IMG/VR virus record: IMGVR_UViG_3300036770_004313
Coordinates: 1 to 42,351 of that record
DNA: 42,351 nucleotides
Source: a virus
Reading direction: 5' to 3' (one strand)
Numbering within the stretch: position 1 is the stretch's first letter; every line of letters begins with the position of its first letter. This document shows, piece by piece, positions 14,963-23,513 of this stretch. The notes beneath the pieces are model-generated. The model saw nothing but the letters and a program-made list of their open reading frames with translations, had not been told where the DNA came from and ran no database searches. A program made the position numbers and the translations under genes.

Positions 14963-15285
14963 GCCGACACCTCGCATTCCTCGAAGATGACGATTGGGTT
15001 GGCCGACTGGTTGTTGATCCGGGTGATCCGATACCGGGTGCCGGTCTCGGCATCGTAAAGGTAGTCGCCGATTGATGGGATCGACGGAAGCGACGTCCGT
15101 TCGACGTGGACGTGAGAATGGTTCGCCTCTTCGCGGGCGACTTCGTACCTGCCCCCTTGCGCCACGACAACAGGCTCTATCAAGGCGAGGAACGCAGTCC
15201 CCTCACCGTTGAGCGTGAGCGAATGCCCACGTTCAGCGAGGGAAATGCGGAACCCCTCCAGTCGAGCCTGTTGGGTGGCGGTCAT
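14959..15285 (-). CDS. Head closure / head-tail connector protein
   Basis: This 108-aa protein is mostly beta, with a IPSIGDYLYDAETGTRYRI stretch (about residues 69-87) typical of small head-tail stoppers, in which a D...TG.RY.I turn builds the SH3-like barrel. It is the second gene after the capsid gene in transcription order, which is where HK97 gp7 or SPP1 gp16-like stoppers lie. The leader AAACCTGACCC-ATG lacks a Shine-Dalgarno sequence. The role is inferred from motif and position. Confidence 0.55.
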   Translation of the reverse strand: MTATQQARLEGFRISLAERGHSLTLNGEGTAFLALIEPVVVAQGGRYEVAREEANHSHVHVERTSLPSIPSIGDYLYDAETGTRYRITRINNQSANPIVIFEECEVSA

Positions 15286-15307
15286 GGGTCAGGTTTGGCC
15301 GGAAGCG

Positions 15308-15760
15308 TTACTTCCGCTTCTTCGAGCCCTTGGCCTTCGGCTTGTCGCCATCAGCTTCGGACTCGTCATCAACGGCCTTGGTTTTGACCTCAAAGTCTTC
15401 GGTGTCCTCGCCGTCCGGTTGCTCTGCGGCAACCTCGCCCTCGACGGGCGGAGGAGTCGCGGGAGCGTCCTGGGTAGTGGGCTCAGAAGGTTCGTCCGGC
15501 GTCTGCGCCGGCGGCGTCGAGGGCGCGGAAGGAGGTTGAGCGGCAACCTCGCCCTCGACGGGAGGAGCTTCAAAGTAGTGGTATTGAATCCGGCCCCGAT
15601 CGCTCTCCCACCGCTCAACCCTCTCGTACTTGTCATGGAAGCGAATTTGCCGCGCCTCCTTGAATTGCTGCCGCTGCTCCTCAATCGAAGTCTCACCCGC
15701 GGCAAGGAGTTCCGTAATTCCGGTGCCGCGGATGTAACCGATGGTAATAGATGTCCTCAT
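15308..15760 (-). CDS. Small head-region protein with disordered acidic/Pro-rich tail
   Basis: The 150-aa protein follows the capsid gene. Residues 1-65 form an ordered part (ITIGYIRGTGITELLAAGE, then basic helix). Residues 65-150 are low-complexity: Pro, Glu, Asp and Thr-rich, ending in a basic KAKGSKKRK. The motif PPVEGEVAA occurs twice, 38 residues apart, matching a 23-bp DNA repeat. Such proteins sit at the position of decoration or connector genes in lambda-like heads, but I recognise no family. The leader AACCCACGACCCAATCGCC-ATG has no Shine-Dalgarno sequence. Confidence 0.6.
   Translation of the reverse strand: MRTSITIGYIRGTGITELLAAGETSIEEQRQQFKEARQIRFHDKYERVERWESDRGRIQYHYFEAPPVEGEVAAQPPSAPSTPPAQTPDEPSEPTTQDAPATPPPVEGEVAAEQPDGEDTEDFEVKTKAVDDESEADGDKPKAKGSKKRK
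15426..15448. repeat. 23-bp in-frame direct repeat, copy 1
   Basis: These 23 bases (GCGGCAACCTC then GCCCTCGACGGG) recur exactly at 15540-15562, 114 bp away, in the same frame of the gene at 15308-15760. They encode a repeated EGEVAA motif. This is a likely recombination or slippage hot spot in a disordered linker. Confidence 0.85.
15540..15562. repeat. 23-bp in-frame direct repeat, copy 2
   Basis: This is the second exact copy of the element at 15426-15448 within the same gene. The repeat distance is 38 codons, so deletion by recombination would keep the frame. Confidence 0.85.
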
Positions 15761-15793
15761 GGCGATTGGGTCGTGGGTTCAGTCGCCTGAGAA

Positions 15794-16714
15794 TTACGGC
15801 GTGGTGATGCGCTTCAGTGCAGCGCCCTCGCCAACGGCGTAACCGTAATTGCACTCGATTACCTCGGTGACAGTGTCGAGCGTCGCGTTCCCGAACGCCC
15901 GGTACTCCAACGACAGGCCAGTGTCCGGGTCCGTGATGACCTGGTAGTCGACCAGCGTGCGCTGAAGCAGGGGGTGAGCGCGGATCGGCGCGAAGGCTGC
16001 GAGGATGGCGGACGGATAAACCGCCATGCCGGCGATCTTCTCCGCTCCGTTCGCGGGCAACAGGGGAACCTCGTAGGGCTGGAAACCACCAACCTTCGGA
16101 AGCCGCCCCTCGGTGACAGCGCCAACCTCGCCGGAGGTCTCCCGGTTCTGCACCCGAGAGTCGCGAAGGAGGTACTCGGCGAAGGTGCCGTCGAGGACCA
16201 AGCCGCGACCAGCCATTGGCCAGTTGGCTTCGCCGCACAGACGGCGGAGCGTGAGAACGTCGTCCAGATCGAACGCCGAAGCCGCCATCGCAGCAACAGT
16301 CGTTCCGGCGTAGTTGGCGGCGGTGACCAGACTGAAGATGTCCGTCAAAACGTCGTCGGCCAGCTTCTCCGCCTCAAGCATCAGCAGCTTTTCCGCGCTG
16401 AGGTACGGCTGGCGGTTGAACTCGTCGGACGTGAATGACACGCCGCGGAACTTCCGCTTGTCCACGGTGACCGGCTTGGAGGAGATCGTCTGCGTCTGGC
16501 TCGGAACGTAGCCGGTTGCTGGATTCCAGTCCTGGCTCGCGCCGCTGGCGAGAGCGTAGTACGGCACGCGGACGATGTTGGTTCCCTCCAGAGGCGTGTT
16601 CTCGAACTTCGTCGAAAACGCCATGATCGGAAGGATGCGGTTGCGGAATGCCCGCATTGCGGACTGAAGGAGGCGGTCCCTCTTCAGACCCGCCGGGATG
16701 GTGATGCTACCCAT
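15794..16714 (-). CDS. Major capsid protein (HK97 fold)
   Basis: This 306-aa protein follows protease and scaffold genes. Landmarks are an N-terminal helix (AMRAFRNRILPIMAFSTKFE), a basic VDKRKFRGVSFTSDEFNRQP segment and the helix EKLLMLEAEKLADDVLTDI (spine-helix-like). A central APIRAHPLLQRTLVDYQVI region and C-terminal strands YRAFGNATLDTVTEVIE follow. This order suits P22/HK97-type coat proteins. It assembles icosahedral proheads with the scaffold. The ATG at 16714 has no Shine-Dalgarno sequence; the leader is CCACCACCAACACCGACACA, then CACC-ATG, remarkable for the most abundant virion protein. Confidence 0.82.
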   Translation of the reverse strand: MGSITIPAGLKRDRLLQSAMRAFRNRILPIMAFSTKFENTPLEGTNIVRVPYYALASGASQDWNPATGYVPSQTQTISSKPVTVDKRKFRGVSFTSDEFNRQPYLSAEKLLMLEAEKLADDVLTDIFSLVTAANYAGTTVAAMAASAFDLDDVLTLRRLCGEANWPMAGRGLVLDGTFAEYLLRDSRVQNRETSGEVGAVTEGRLPKVGGFQPYEVPLLPANGAEKIAGMAVYPSAILAAFAPIRAHPLLQRTLVDYQVITDPDTGLSLEYRAFGNATLDTVTEVIECNYGYAVGEGAALKRITTP

Positions 16715-16754
16715 GGTGTGTGTCGGTGTTGGTGGTGGTGGGTCTCGTGAGTGA

Positions 16755-17171
16755 TTACCGGAGAACGGCCGCCAGTTCCTTCTCGTGCTTGGCGAGGAAT
16801 TCGGCCCGAGCCTTCGGGTCGCCCTTCACCTTCTCGTACTCGGCGACGAGTTCCTCGGCCTTGGATCCGGCCGCGCCCTTCGGCTGTTCGACGCCGGTCT
16901 GGCGAATGCCGAGCTTGGCGACCTCGGCGGCCACACGGGTGTTGAGGTCCTTGCTCTCGGCGGCAAGGGTGTCGCGCTCCTTAGTGACAGCGGCCAGCTT
17001 GTCGTTGGCCTCCTTCAGGTCGGCCTCCAGCTTCGGAACGCGGGAGGCGTCGCCCTTGTGTTTCGCGAGGTCAGCCTCCAGGCCAGCGACGCGGTTCGTG
17101 GTGGTGGAGAGGTCGGCCTTGGCCTTTTCCAGCTCGGCGAGCACGTCCCCCTGATCGGCTTTTTCCTTCAT
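16755..17171 (-). CDS. Capsid scaffolding protein
   Basis: This 138-aa highly charged coiled-coil protein (heptads across residues 8-85: LAELEKAKADLSTTTNRVAG and onward) sits directly before the capsid gene and behind the protease gene, the place of lambda Nu3-like scaffolds. The C-terminal part is a basic/acidic helix (EELVAEYEKVKGDPKARAEF) likely to contact the coat. AAGGA precedes CAACACC-ATG at 17171. Scaffold function follows from composition and order. Confidence 0.78.
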   Translation of the reverse strand: MKEKADQGDVLAELEKAKADLSTTTNRVAGLEADLAKHKGDASRVPKLEADLKEANDKLAAVTKERDTLAAESKDLNTRVAAEVAKLGIRQTGVEQPKGAAGSKAEELVAEYEKVKGDPKARAEFLAKHEKELAAVLR

Positions 17172-17217
17172 GGTGTTGATTCCTTACAAATCTGCGATTT
17201 CTCCCATGCGTGCGTTG

Positions 17218-18051
17218 TCAACCTTTGCCGCGAATCAGGGACCGAAGAACACCCATGGCGAAGGCCTTGTCTCCCACGCGATCAACGAGGTTTTGAGCCT
17301 TCGCTTCGCGGCCGGTGAACGTCTGCCCGCGCATGGCGTCTCCGGGCACGTCCCCGCGGGCGTTCTTGATGGCGTTCTTGAACTCGGCGAAGGAGGCCTG
17401 CACCCGCTCTTGGAGGTGGCTTCGTTGGTCGTCCGTCAGGCTCGTGCCCGTCAGGCCCGCGGCCTTGAACGTGGCCTCCTTGTTCCGGAGTACCTCCATC
17501 TTCACCCCAGCGGCTTCGAACAGCTTCGAGTAGTCCGCCATGGCGAGGTACACTCCGATCGAGCCCACGACGGCAGAGCGCGATGCGATGACCTCGGAAG
17601 CTTGGGAACCGATCCAGTAGGCGAGGCTGGCCATGTATCCGCCAGTCCAAGCCACCACCGGCTTCGTCTTCGATGCCTGACGAACGGCGTCCGCAACCTC
17701 GGGACCTCCGGTGAGGAATCCGCCAGGGGAGTCAACGTCCAGCAGGATCCCGCGAACGTCCGGGTTGGACGCTGCGGTCTGGACCGCCTCGAGAACTCCC
17801 TCGGTGTCTTCGACTCCGTAGAACGCCTGCTCGTAAGGGTCCGGCCGGCGAGCGAGCACGCCGTAGATCGGGACGGTTGCGACGTCTCCCTTCACCTCGG
17901 CGCGCACCTTGAGCATGTCGCGGGCCTTGGTGATTCCGGGGTGCTCGACGGCCTGAATTTCAGGATGCGTCAGCAGGGCGGCCGTCAACGCGGCTTCGGT
18001 CAGGAATGGAGCGTCAGAAATCAGGCGCTCGATGAGTCGGCGGGGGATCAT
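17218..18051 (-). CDS. S49-family prohead protease (lambda C / SppA-like)
   Basis: The 277-aa protein has a ClpP/crotonase-type fold signature: DVDSPGG at 106-112, GGYMASLAYWIGS with the probable nucleophile Ser142, and ASRSAVVGSIGVY some 15 residues later, all typical of peptidase family S49 in phage heads. Known members cut scaffold and portal during prohead maturation. The start at 18051 overlaps the portal stop (ATGA); the longer frame runs through the portal gene. The neighbouring coiled-coil gene is a separate scaffold, unlike lambda, where Nu3 starts inside the protease gene. Confidence 0.9.
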   Translation of the reverse strand: MIPRRLIERLISDAPFLTEAALTAALLTHPEIQAVEHPGITKARDMLKVRAEVKGDVATVPIYGVLARRPDPYEQAFYGVEDTEGVLEAVQTAASNPDVRGILLDVDSPGGFLTGGPEVADAVRQASKTKPVVAWTGGYMASLAYWIGSQASEVIASRSAVVGSIGVYLAMADYSKLFEAAGVKMEVLRNKEATFKAAGLTGTSLTDDQRSHLQERVQASFAEFKNAIKNARGDVPGDAMRGQTFTGREAKAQNLVDRVGDKAFAMGVLRSLIRGKG

Positions 18052-19655
18052 GGTTTGGTGTCCTCTTCGTCTTCGGTCGATTGATCTTCGTGCCCCGGGT
18101 CCGTGGCCGGTTGTGGCGTCGGAGCCACTTGGTAGCCAAACCGGCCGAGAATCACCGAGACGTCGACCCCGTGGCGTTTCGCCAGTTCGGTGGCCTTCGT
18201 CAGGATCATGTCGTGCTCGGCGAAGGCTTGGTCGGTCTCCCGGATCCAGTCCTTCGCCCGGTTGCCGAAATGCTCTTGGCGGGTCATCAGCCCAGAGGCG
18301 GCGTCCTCGCGGTCCTGCATCGCCTCTCGGCCGGCATCGATCGACAGCTTCGCGGGGCGCTGGAACGTGACCTTCTGCCACCCGTCCACGGGTTGGAGCT
18401 TCCGGGTCTCGATCGCCCAAGCGACGAAGCGGACCCACACCCATCCAACGAAGGTCTCGAGCGCGGCTTGGCGCTGGTCGAACTTCCGCTGGGCTTTGCC
18501 GAGGACCGCCCGCTGGTTCGGCCCGGTCAGCTTCTGGTCGAGGAAGAACGCCGGGGGAATATCGAGGCCAGCCGCAAAGGATCCGATCAGCAGCGACAGG
18601 AACCCGTCGAACTGAGCATTCGGCCGGTTCCCCTCGACGCGCTGAAATTCCTGCCCGGGCTCCAGGATGGGAATGTCACCGCCGAGCATGTCCTTTCGGG
18701 AAAGCGTCTTCTCTCCCGGCGTCGCGTCTGCGGGAGGAGCCCCTTCAGCCGCCGCGTCTTCGCCGTCCTCGTCCGGTCCCGTCAGGTCAAAGCCTTGGGT
18801 CTCGTCCACGAAGTTGCCCTTCAGGACGCCCAGCAGGCTGGCGTTGTGCTTCACCGCCAACTTCTCGAAGCCGAGGATGTCCCGGGCGTCGCGCATGTCG
18901 TTCATGCCACGACGAAGGGCGGACAAGCCGCGGAACGGACACACCACGGACGGATCTCGAACCAGCAGCATTTGTGCGGACGGAACCCGGGTAACCTCTT
19001 CGCCGTCTCGGACTCCGTACCCGGTCACCCGGCCTTTCGAGTCCAGAAGCACGCCGTCGTTGGAGTTCTCGATGTCGTCCGCGGAGATCCTCCATCCCTC
19101 GATGAGTTGGATCTGAGGGAACCCGGCTTCAGACGTCATGAGCACGCCCATGTCCCCGTCCAGGTCCATGGCTTGGGAGATGAGCGTTTGCAGGCTCCAG
19201 AAGTCGAACTCGGCGCGGCCGCAGAAGTCGCAGGTCTTCGCCCACTCCTCGAACAGTTCCTCGGCCCGCTTGTTCCAGTCCCCATCCGACGAAGCGGCCT
19301 GGGGCCAGATGGGCGCCGAGTAGAGCGCGATCTGGTTGACCGCGTACCCGACAAAGCCGCCGTTTTCGTACAGGGACCGGGATAGGGCGGAGAGAAGCCG
19401 CCTTTCGGGGCCGGTCGCCGAGACCCGCCCGCCCATGGCGTAGTGCAGGATGGCCATGGGGGTCCGGTCCCCAGACTCCCGGAGGGCCTCGAAGTAGGAG
19501 AACCCGCCTTGCCCGATCATGGGGGTTGATGCCTCCCCGTGCCCCAAAACGCCGTGGCGAGGCGTATAAGCCCGGGAAGCAGGCTTCCGAGGGGTGGGTT
19601 TGCTGGCGGGTTTCGGGGCTTCCCCGCTCCCAAAAAGGCGTTTCCAGATACTCAC
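18048..19655 (-). CDS. Portal protein (lambda gpB family)
   Basis: This 535-aa protein sits between the gpW-like gene and the protease. Characteristic segments are LLSALSRSLYENGGFVGYAVNQI (about 93-115), QIQLIEGWRISADD, the VPSAQMLLVRDPSVVCPFRG stretch with FRGLSALRRGMNDMRDARDI, and a tunnel-type helical domain in the C-terminal third. Acidic low-complexity segments lie at about 307-325 and at the C-terminus (STEDEEDTKP). GTG 19655 overlaps the upstream stop as GTGA; extended starts upstream are shadowed by that gene. Twelve copies form the DNA channel and docking site for terminase. Confidence 0.88.
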   Translation of the reverse strand: MSIWKRLFGSGEAPKPASKPTPRKPASRAYTPRHGVLGHGEASTPMIGQGGFSYFEALRESGDRTPMAILHYAMGGRVSATGPERRLLSALSRSLYENGGFVGYAVNQIALYSAPIWPQAASSDGDWNKRAEELFEEWAKTCDFCGRAEFDFWSLQTLISQAMDLDGDMGVLMTSEAGFPQIQLIEGWRISADDIENSNDGVLLDSKGRVTGYGVRDGEEVTRVPSAQMLLVRDPSVVCPFRGLSALRRGMNDMRDARDILGFEKLAVKHNASLLGVLKGNFVDETQGFDLTGPDEDGEDAAAEGAPPADATPGEKTLSRKDMLGGDIPILEPGQEFQRVEGNRPNAQFDGFLSLLIGSFAAGLDIPPAFFLDQKLTGPNQRAVLGKAQRKFDQRQAALETFVGWVWVRFVAWAIETRKLQPVDGWQKVTFQRPAKLSIDAGREAMQDREDAASGLMTRQEHFGNRAKDWIRETDQAFAEHDMILTKATELAKRHGVDVSVILGRFGYQVAPTPQPATDPGHEDQSTEDEEDTKP

Positions 19656-19972
19656 AGAATGGCGCGGTTGAAGGTTGCCCGAAGCCGGCGGATCTGACGG
19701 GGCAGGGCGGGGTTGTTCGGATCGGGCTGGGCGTCGATCCATCGCAGGGCTTTGCCGGCCAGTTCCGTGACCTCTACGGGGGAAAGCCCCGGGGGGATCT
19801 CGAACTGGACTGAGCCGCCGGCCTCCATGGTCTGGACGACGGTCCTACCGTTGGCCACCGACGTGGTGAACTGCCCCAGCGCGATGGCCTCAACAATCGC
19901 CCGGGGCGTTGTGCTGGCCTGAGTGGCGCGGAGCTTCGCGAGCTGAATGAACGTGGTGAGGCTGAGGCCCAT
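19652..19972 (-). CDS. gpW-like head-tail joining protein
   Basis: This 106-aa protein lies between terminase large subunit and portal, the invariant slot of lambda gpW. The N-terminus is helical (LTTFIQLAKLRATQASTTPR), the middle forms a strand pair (VQTMEAGGSVQFEIPPGLSP), and the C-terminus is a basic helix (LPRQIRRLRATFNRAIL). The in-frame ATG at 19972 is preceded by a purine-rich GGGGG; a TTG at 19993 would add seven residues and overlap terminase. The role is completion of filled heads, by position. Confidence 0.65.
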   Translation of the reverse strand: MGLSLTTFIQLAKLRATQASTTPRAIVEAIALGQFTTSVANGRTVVQTMEAGGSVQFEIPPGLSPVEVTELAGKALRWIDAQPDPNNPALPRQIRRLRATFNRAIL

Positions 19973-19989
19973 CCCCCATGCGGGGCCTG

Positions 19990-21747
19990 TCAACCTTTGC
20001 GCCCGGTGTCAGCGACGCCAACCAACCCGCAGACCAACGCCATCACGAGGATCTGAAGCTCGCAGTCGAACAGGTGGTTCATCCGGTTTCTGCGGTGCCA
20101 CCGATACCGGATCCGGCCCCGGGCGTCCTTCTCCTCCACGCGTTCCTCGGCGGAAACCTGCTTCAGGTAGTCCCGGCCGATTTCGTTGGGCAGCTCCCAC
20201 TGTCCAGCCAGTCCGGTCATGTACTCCAGCAGCAGGTCCTTCACGCCTGGGTTCGACCAGCGCCAGAGACCGATCGGCTTCACGCGGCCCTGTAGCCGGG
20301 TGCCAAAGGCCGGATCCACCAAGGTCTTTTGCCACAGCCGGCGGACGATCTTCCCGAGGCGCGGATCCTTCATGGTGAAGAAGTCGGCGTCATCGCCCTT
20401 GAACGGCTTCCACCCCGTCGAAGCGCAGAAGCGGTAGACCTCTGACGCCTTGTGTCCGGAGTCCATGGCGCAGTTCGCCACCGGGACGCCGTTCTCGCGC
20501 CGGACCTCCTCCAACTCCGTCGTGCTGTTGCAACGGCCGTACGCGACCAGCCGACTCTTCCCGGCCAGACCAATGTCGCGGATCACGTACCAGTAATGTT
20601 CACCACCGGCCTCTTGCCGGTCCGCGCTCATAAATCGGCCCTTGGCCTCCGGCCACGAATCGCCAAAGGCCCATTCCCCGCGACGCTCCAGCAGGAACTC
20701 GAAGTTCTCGATCTCGCCAAGCGAGTCCTTCCACGGCTCCCCGAGGGTCTCGTTGACGAAGGTCTTCATCGGGGACAGGTCCCCGGTCTTGGCCGCGGTG
20801 CGGGCGGCAAGGAACTCCTCGACGAGCGACCGCCAGGGCACCCATGGGGGAAGCAGGGCGTTCCAGTGGAAGGACACCCGATGCCGCGGGGCTGTCGGGT
20901 TGGTCCGGACAAACTTCCCGTCACGCGCCAAGGCCTTCCGCTCTGCGGGCGTGTCGCGGATCGGGTGAGAGCAGGCGCAGCACTCGAAGCGGATGGTTTC
21001 GGCGAGGGCATCGAAGTCCCAACCGCTGGCGGGTTTGGTCGCCTCGTTCGTGTCCCACTTCATCTGCTCCCACTTCAGCGGCTGAAGCTGGCGGCACTTC
21101 GGGCACTGGATGTGGTAGACCCGCTGGTCCCCAGCCTTGTAGGCGCGATCGAGGGCGTCGTCTTCCTTGTCCGGAGTGGAGATCAGGACGCGGCGAGAGT
21201 TCCAGAAGGACCGGGTTCGCTTGAGCACGGTATCGAGTGCGCCAGGTGGGTAGTTCCTGACCTCGTCCAGGAACAGCCACCGAATGGGTTTGGACTGGAG
21301 TTTCGACGGGCTTCCGGCGCCCACGAAGTAGAACGGCATGGACGCGAACTGGAACCCGAGGACCTCGGCAACAATCGTCTGCTCTGCCACCGGCCGGCAG
21401 GCCTCGAAGGTCGGGGTGACGCGGTCGCGGACGAAGTCCTTGCTCTCGTCCTTGGCGGCCATGACCCACATGCCAGGGCCGGGGTCTTCCGAGATGGCCC
21501 AGCACGCGCAGCACAGAATGGTCTGGGTCTTCGCGCTCTGCGCCGAGCACTGCACCGCCATGTCCCGGACGTGGTTGTCGCCGAAGACCTCCATCAACTC
21601 GCGGATCCACGGCGAGTAGCTCGACCGCCATTTTCCGGGCTGCGATGACGTGTTGTCGACAACGACGTGGTCCTCGCACCACTCCCAAGGCGTGCGACGG
21701 TCAGGCGGGCGGACGGCCGCCGTGAAGGCTTTAGCGAGAGGGTTCAT
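19990..21747 (-). CDS. Terminase large subunit (lambda gpA family)
   Basis: This 585-aa protein is the DNA-packaging motor and endonuclease. Walker A-like CSAQSAKTQT (67-76, with Ala where Gly is usual) and Walker B WLFLDEVRNYP (D161/E162) mark the ATPase. Paired cysteines (C215/C218 in HIQCPKC; C256-C259 in FECCAC) form the zinc-ribbon insertion typical of GpA-type terminases. The nuclease half contains SADRQ near 375, CAMDSGH (D429) and a C-terminal NHLFDCELQ. A gpA-type enzyme suggests cos-type packaging, but no cos site was identified. The gene overlaps the small subunit by 17 bp. Confidence 0.93.
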   Translation of the reverse strand: MNPLAKAFTAAVRPPDRRTPWEWCEDHVVVDNTSSQPGKWRSSYSPWIRELMEVFGDNHVRDMAVQCSAQSAKTQTILCCACWAISEDPGPGMWVMAAKDESKDFVRDRVTPTFEACRPVAEQTIVAEVLGFQFASMPFYFVGAGSPSKLQSKPIRWLFLDEVRNYPPGALDTVLKRTRSFWNSRRVLISTPDKEDDALDRAYKAGDQRVYHIQCPKCRQLQPLKWEQMKWDTNEATKPASGWDFDALAETIRFECCACSHPIRDTPAERKALARDGKFVRTNPTAPRHRVSFHWNALLPPWVPWRSLVEEFLAARTAAKTGDLSPMKTFVNETLGEPWKDSLGEIENFEFLLERRGEWAFGDSWPEAKGRFMSADRQEAGGEHYWYVIRDIGLAGKSRLVAYGRCNSTTELEEVRRENGVPVANCAMDSGHKASEVYRFCASTGWKPFKGDDADFFTMKDPRLGKIVRRLWQKTLVDPAFGTRLQGRVKPIGLWRWSNPGVKDLLLEYMTGLAGQWELPNEIGRDYLKQVSAEERVEEKDARGRIRYRWHRRNRMNHLFDCELQILVMALVCGLVGVADTGRKG

Positions 21748-22393
21748 TCTTCCACGCGCTGAGCTTCTCCCCGATGAGGTGGAGCTGTTGGAGGATCTCG
21801 TCCTCGGCGTCCTTCAACCGGGCCTCTGCCTCCGGAACCGACACACCAACCACGGACGGTGCTGCCAGGTGGATCTGGGTGACGATCTTCCGGATGGCGG
21901 CCCCCAGCTCACCGCCCCACTTCTCAACGTCTACCGCCGGCACGTAATCGCGCCGGAGAACGGCCAGCTTCTCCTCGAGCATTTGGTTCTGAAGGAGCAG
22001 TTGCCGCGCGCGGAGCTTGGTCTGGGATTCCGGGCTTTCGTCCTCGCCGGCGATCGAGCCCTTGCCCTGGAGGAACACCCTCCAAGCGGCGATCTCGTAA
22101 CGGCCATCTGCCCTCGAACCCGGGGAGTCCCCACGCTTCAACCATCGCTGGATGGTCTTGCGATTGACCCCGAGGGCCTCCGCAAGTTCGGACTGGTCGG
22201 CGGCGTAGGTCTTGGACTCCGGTGCGTTGCCGCCTTTGATGGCCTCCAACAGGTTGACCTCGCCCGGGGAGAGCGTCTTTCCGCTCTGCACCTTCCGGGC
22301 GAGGTTTCGGTAGTTCGCCTTCAGCAGGATCCCAGCCTCGGCAGAGCCGATTGGCGGAGCGTCCTTTGGCGGGGTCTTCGGCTTCGCTGCCAT
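21731..22393 (-). CDS. Terminase small subunit (Nu1-like)
   Basis: This 220-aa protein has a winged-helix DNA-binding region at about residues 67-103 (QSELAEALGVNRKTIQRWLK then RGDSPGSRADGRYEI), as in Nu1-type small subunits. A helical oligomerisation segment follows (KLRARQLLLQNQMLEEKLAV) and then a C-terminal domain likely to contact TerL. It recognises the packaging site. It ends 17 bp inside terL, so the pair is translationally coupled. Confidence rests on the HTH plus invariant adjacency to the large subunit. Confidence 0.82.
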   Translation of the reverse strand: MAAKPKTPPKDAPPIGSAEAGILLKANYRNLARKVQSGKTLSPGEVNLLEAIKGGNAPESKTYAADQSELAEALGVNRKTIQRWLKRGDSPGSRADGRYEIAAWRVFLQGKGSIAGEDESPESQTKLRARQLLLQNQMLEEKLAVLRRDYVPAVDVEKWGGELGAAIRKIVTQIHLAAPSVVGVSVPEAEARLKDAEDEILQQLHLIGEKLSAWKNEPSR

Positions 22394-22396
22394 CCA

Positions 22397-23176
22397 CTAT
22401 GGGCGAGGCGTCAACCTTTGCAGCGGGAATGCCCTGACGGTTTCGCCGTCCAGCGTCGTGCCCATCTCCGTCCGCGGTGCGGCCGACTGCTTGAAGAAGA
22501 ACGACACGCCGGCGCGGTCGCAGGCCGACCGGATGCCACGCGCCCAGTCCAGATCCATCTTCCGGTAGCCCGGACCCGACTCCCCGCCGAAGATCACCCA
22601 ATCGATCCCGGCGAGGTCGAGGTCGTGGTGGATGGCGGCAAGCGCGGGTTCGTAGCTGACGAAGTGGACCCTGGCAGGGATCCGGCGGAGAGCATCCGCC
22701 CGCCAGCAGCCCTTCGGCTCCGAGATCGACACCCCAAGCCAGACGTTCGGGTACCCGTTGGGGCCCCAGTCCTCCGGCAGGTTGGCGAGGATCCGGTCGG
22801 CGCGTTTCGTGAGGAGCTGCCAGTGCAGATGCGGAGTTGCCCGGATGAGCGGCCAGAGCTTGGCGCGTTCCTGGGTGATTGTCGGGTGATCCTCGAACAC
22901 GTCGCACATGGACGAGCTGAAGACGAGCGGGGGCATGCCGGGGCCAGCGACGGAAGCCGTCTTGCCGGCCTTGGCCAGCGCCTCCCATCCGAGAGGCTCG
23001 CCCCAGTGCTTTTCGCCGAACGTCCGGCGCGGTTTGGTGGGGCCCCACACGTCGTGCCCGTAGCGGGCGGAAAGCGTGTCGGCGTAGCAGTTGGCGCAGC
23101 CGGGATCGATCTTCACGCAACCCCACGCGAGGTTCCAGGTGTGATTGGTCCAGGCAATGATGGTCTTTTCTCCCAT
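22397..23176 (-). CDS. DUF5131 protein (phage Gp37/Gp68 family)
   Basis: This 259-aa protein has the family start IIAWTNHTWNLAWGCVKIDP. Three cysteines in C20-X6-C27-X2-C30-Y could bind a metal or iron-sulfur cluster. MCDVFEDHP, WQLLTKRADRI, WLGVSISEP, SYEPALAAI and WVIFGGESGPG follow, all hallmarks of DUF5131. These proteins are common in actinobacterial and proteobacterial phages; their biochemical function is not established. The fold looks TIM-barrel and radical-SAM-like, which is inference. A GGAGG site precedes TGACCATG. It lies between terminase and DUF932 genes. Confidence 0.85.
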   Translation of the reverse strand: MGEKTIIAWTNHTWNLAWGCVKIDPGCANCYADTLSARYGHDVWGPTKPRRTFGEKHWGEPLGWEALAKAGKTASVAGPGMPPLVFSSSMCDVFEDHPTITQERAKLWPLIRATPHLHWQLLTKRADRILANLPEDWGPNGYPNVWLGVSISEPKGCWRADALRRIPARVHFVSYEPALAAIHHDLDLAGIDWVIFGGESGPGYRKMDLDWARGIRSACDRAGVSFFFKQSAAPRTEMGTTLDGETVRAFPLQRLTPRP

Positions 23177-23178
23177 GG

Positions 23179-23466
23179 TCAGTTTCCTCCTTTCCGCCCG
23201 GTCTCCCGGACTCGAATCCGTTCCTGAAGCTGCCTTACCTCTTCCGTTGACCGACCCCGCCAGACAGCCACACGGGCGGCGATGGTGGTGCGGGTGGCGT
23301 GGTCTCCGTTGCGCCAGAGCCAGCGCAGGCCCGGGACGCAGAAGGAGCGCAGGTAGTCGCGCCACTTCACCGAGTCCTCGCGGCTTGGGTAGGTCCCAAC
23401 GAACTTCTGCGCCGCCGAGTCGGCGATCGCCAGAGCCTCCATAAATTCCGGTGCTTTCATGGTCAT
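23179..23466 (-). CDS. Small protein of unknown function
   Basis: This 95-aa protein, mainly helical, carries the phrases KAPEFMEALAIADSAAQKFV, WRDYLRSFCVPGLRWLWRNG and a basic C-terminus. No known domain was recognised. It is coupled to the DUF5131 gene by TGACCATG. The start could be ATG 23466 or, two codons later, ATG 23460. Base composition and coupling support a real gene. Confidence 0.65.
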   Translation of the reverse strand: MTMKAPEFMEALAIADSAAQKFVGTYPSREDSVKWRDYLRSFCVPGLRWLWRNGDHATRTTIAARVAVWRGRSTEEVRQLQERIRVRETGRKGGN

Positions 23467-23513
23467 GGTTTGGTCCTGCGCGTTGTCCGGATACGCGCCC
23501 CCCGTTCTGGCCT

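Noticed and set aside
20452-21648. 398-codon plus-strand frame over terminase
   Set aside because: It is antisense to the well-supported terminase large subunit and lacks any recognisable domain.
21650-23227. 525-codon plus-strand frame
   Set aside because: It crosses three supported minus-strand genes (terS, DUF5131, part of terL). High G+C leaves such frames open by chance.
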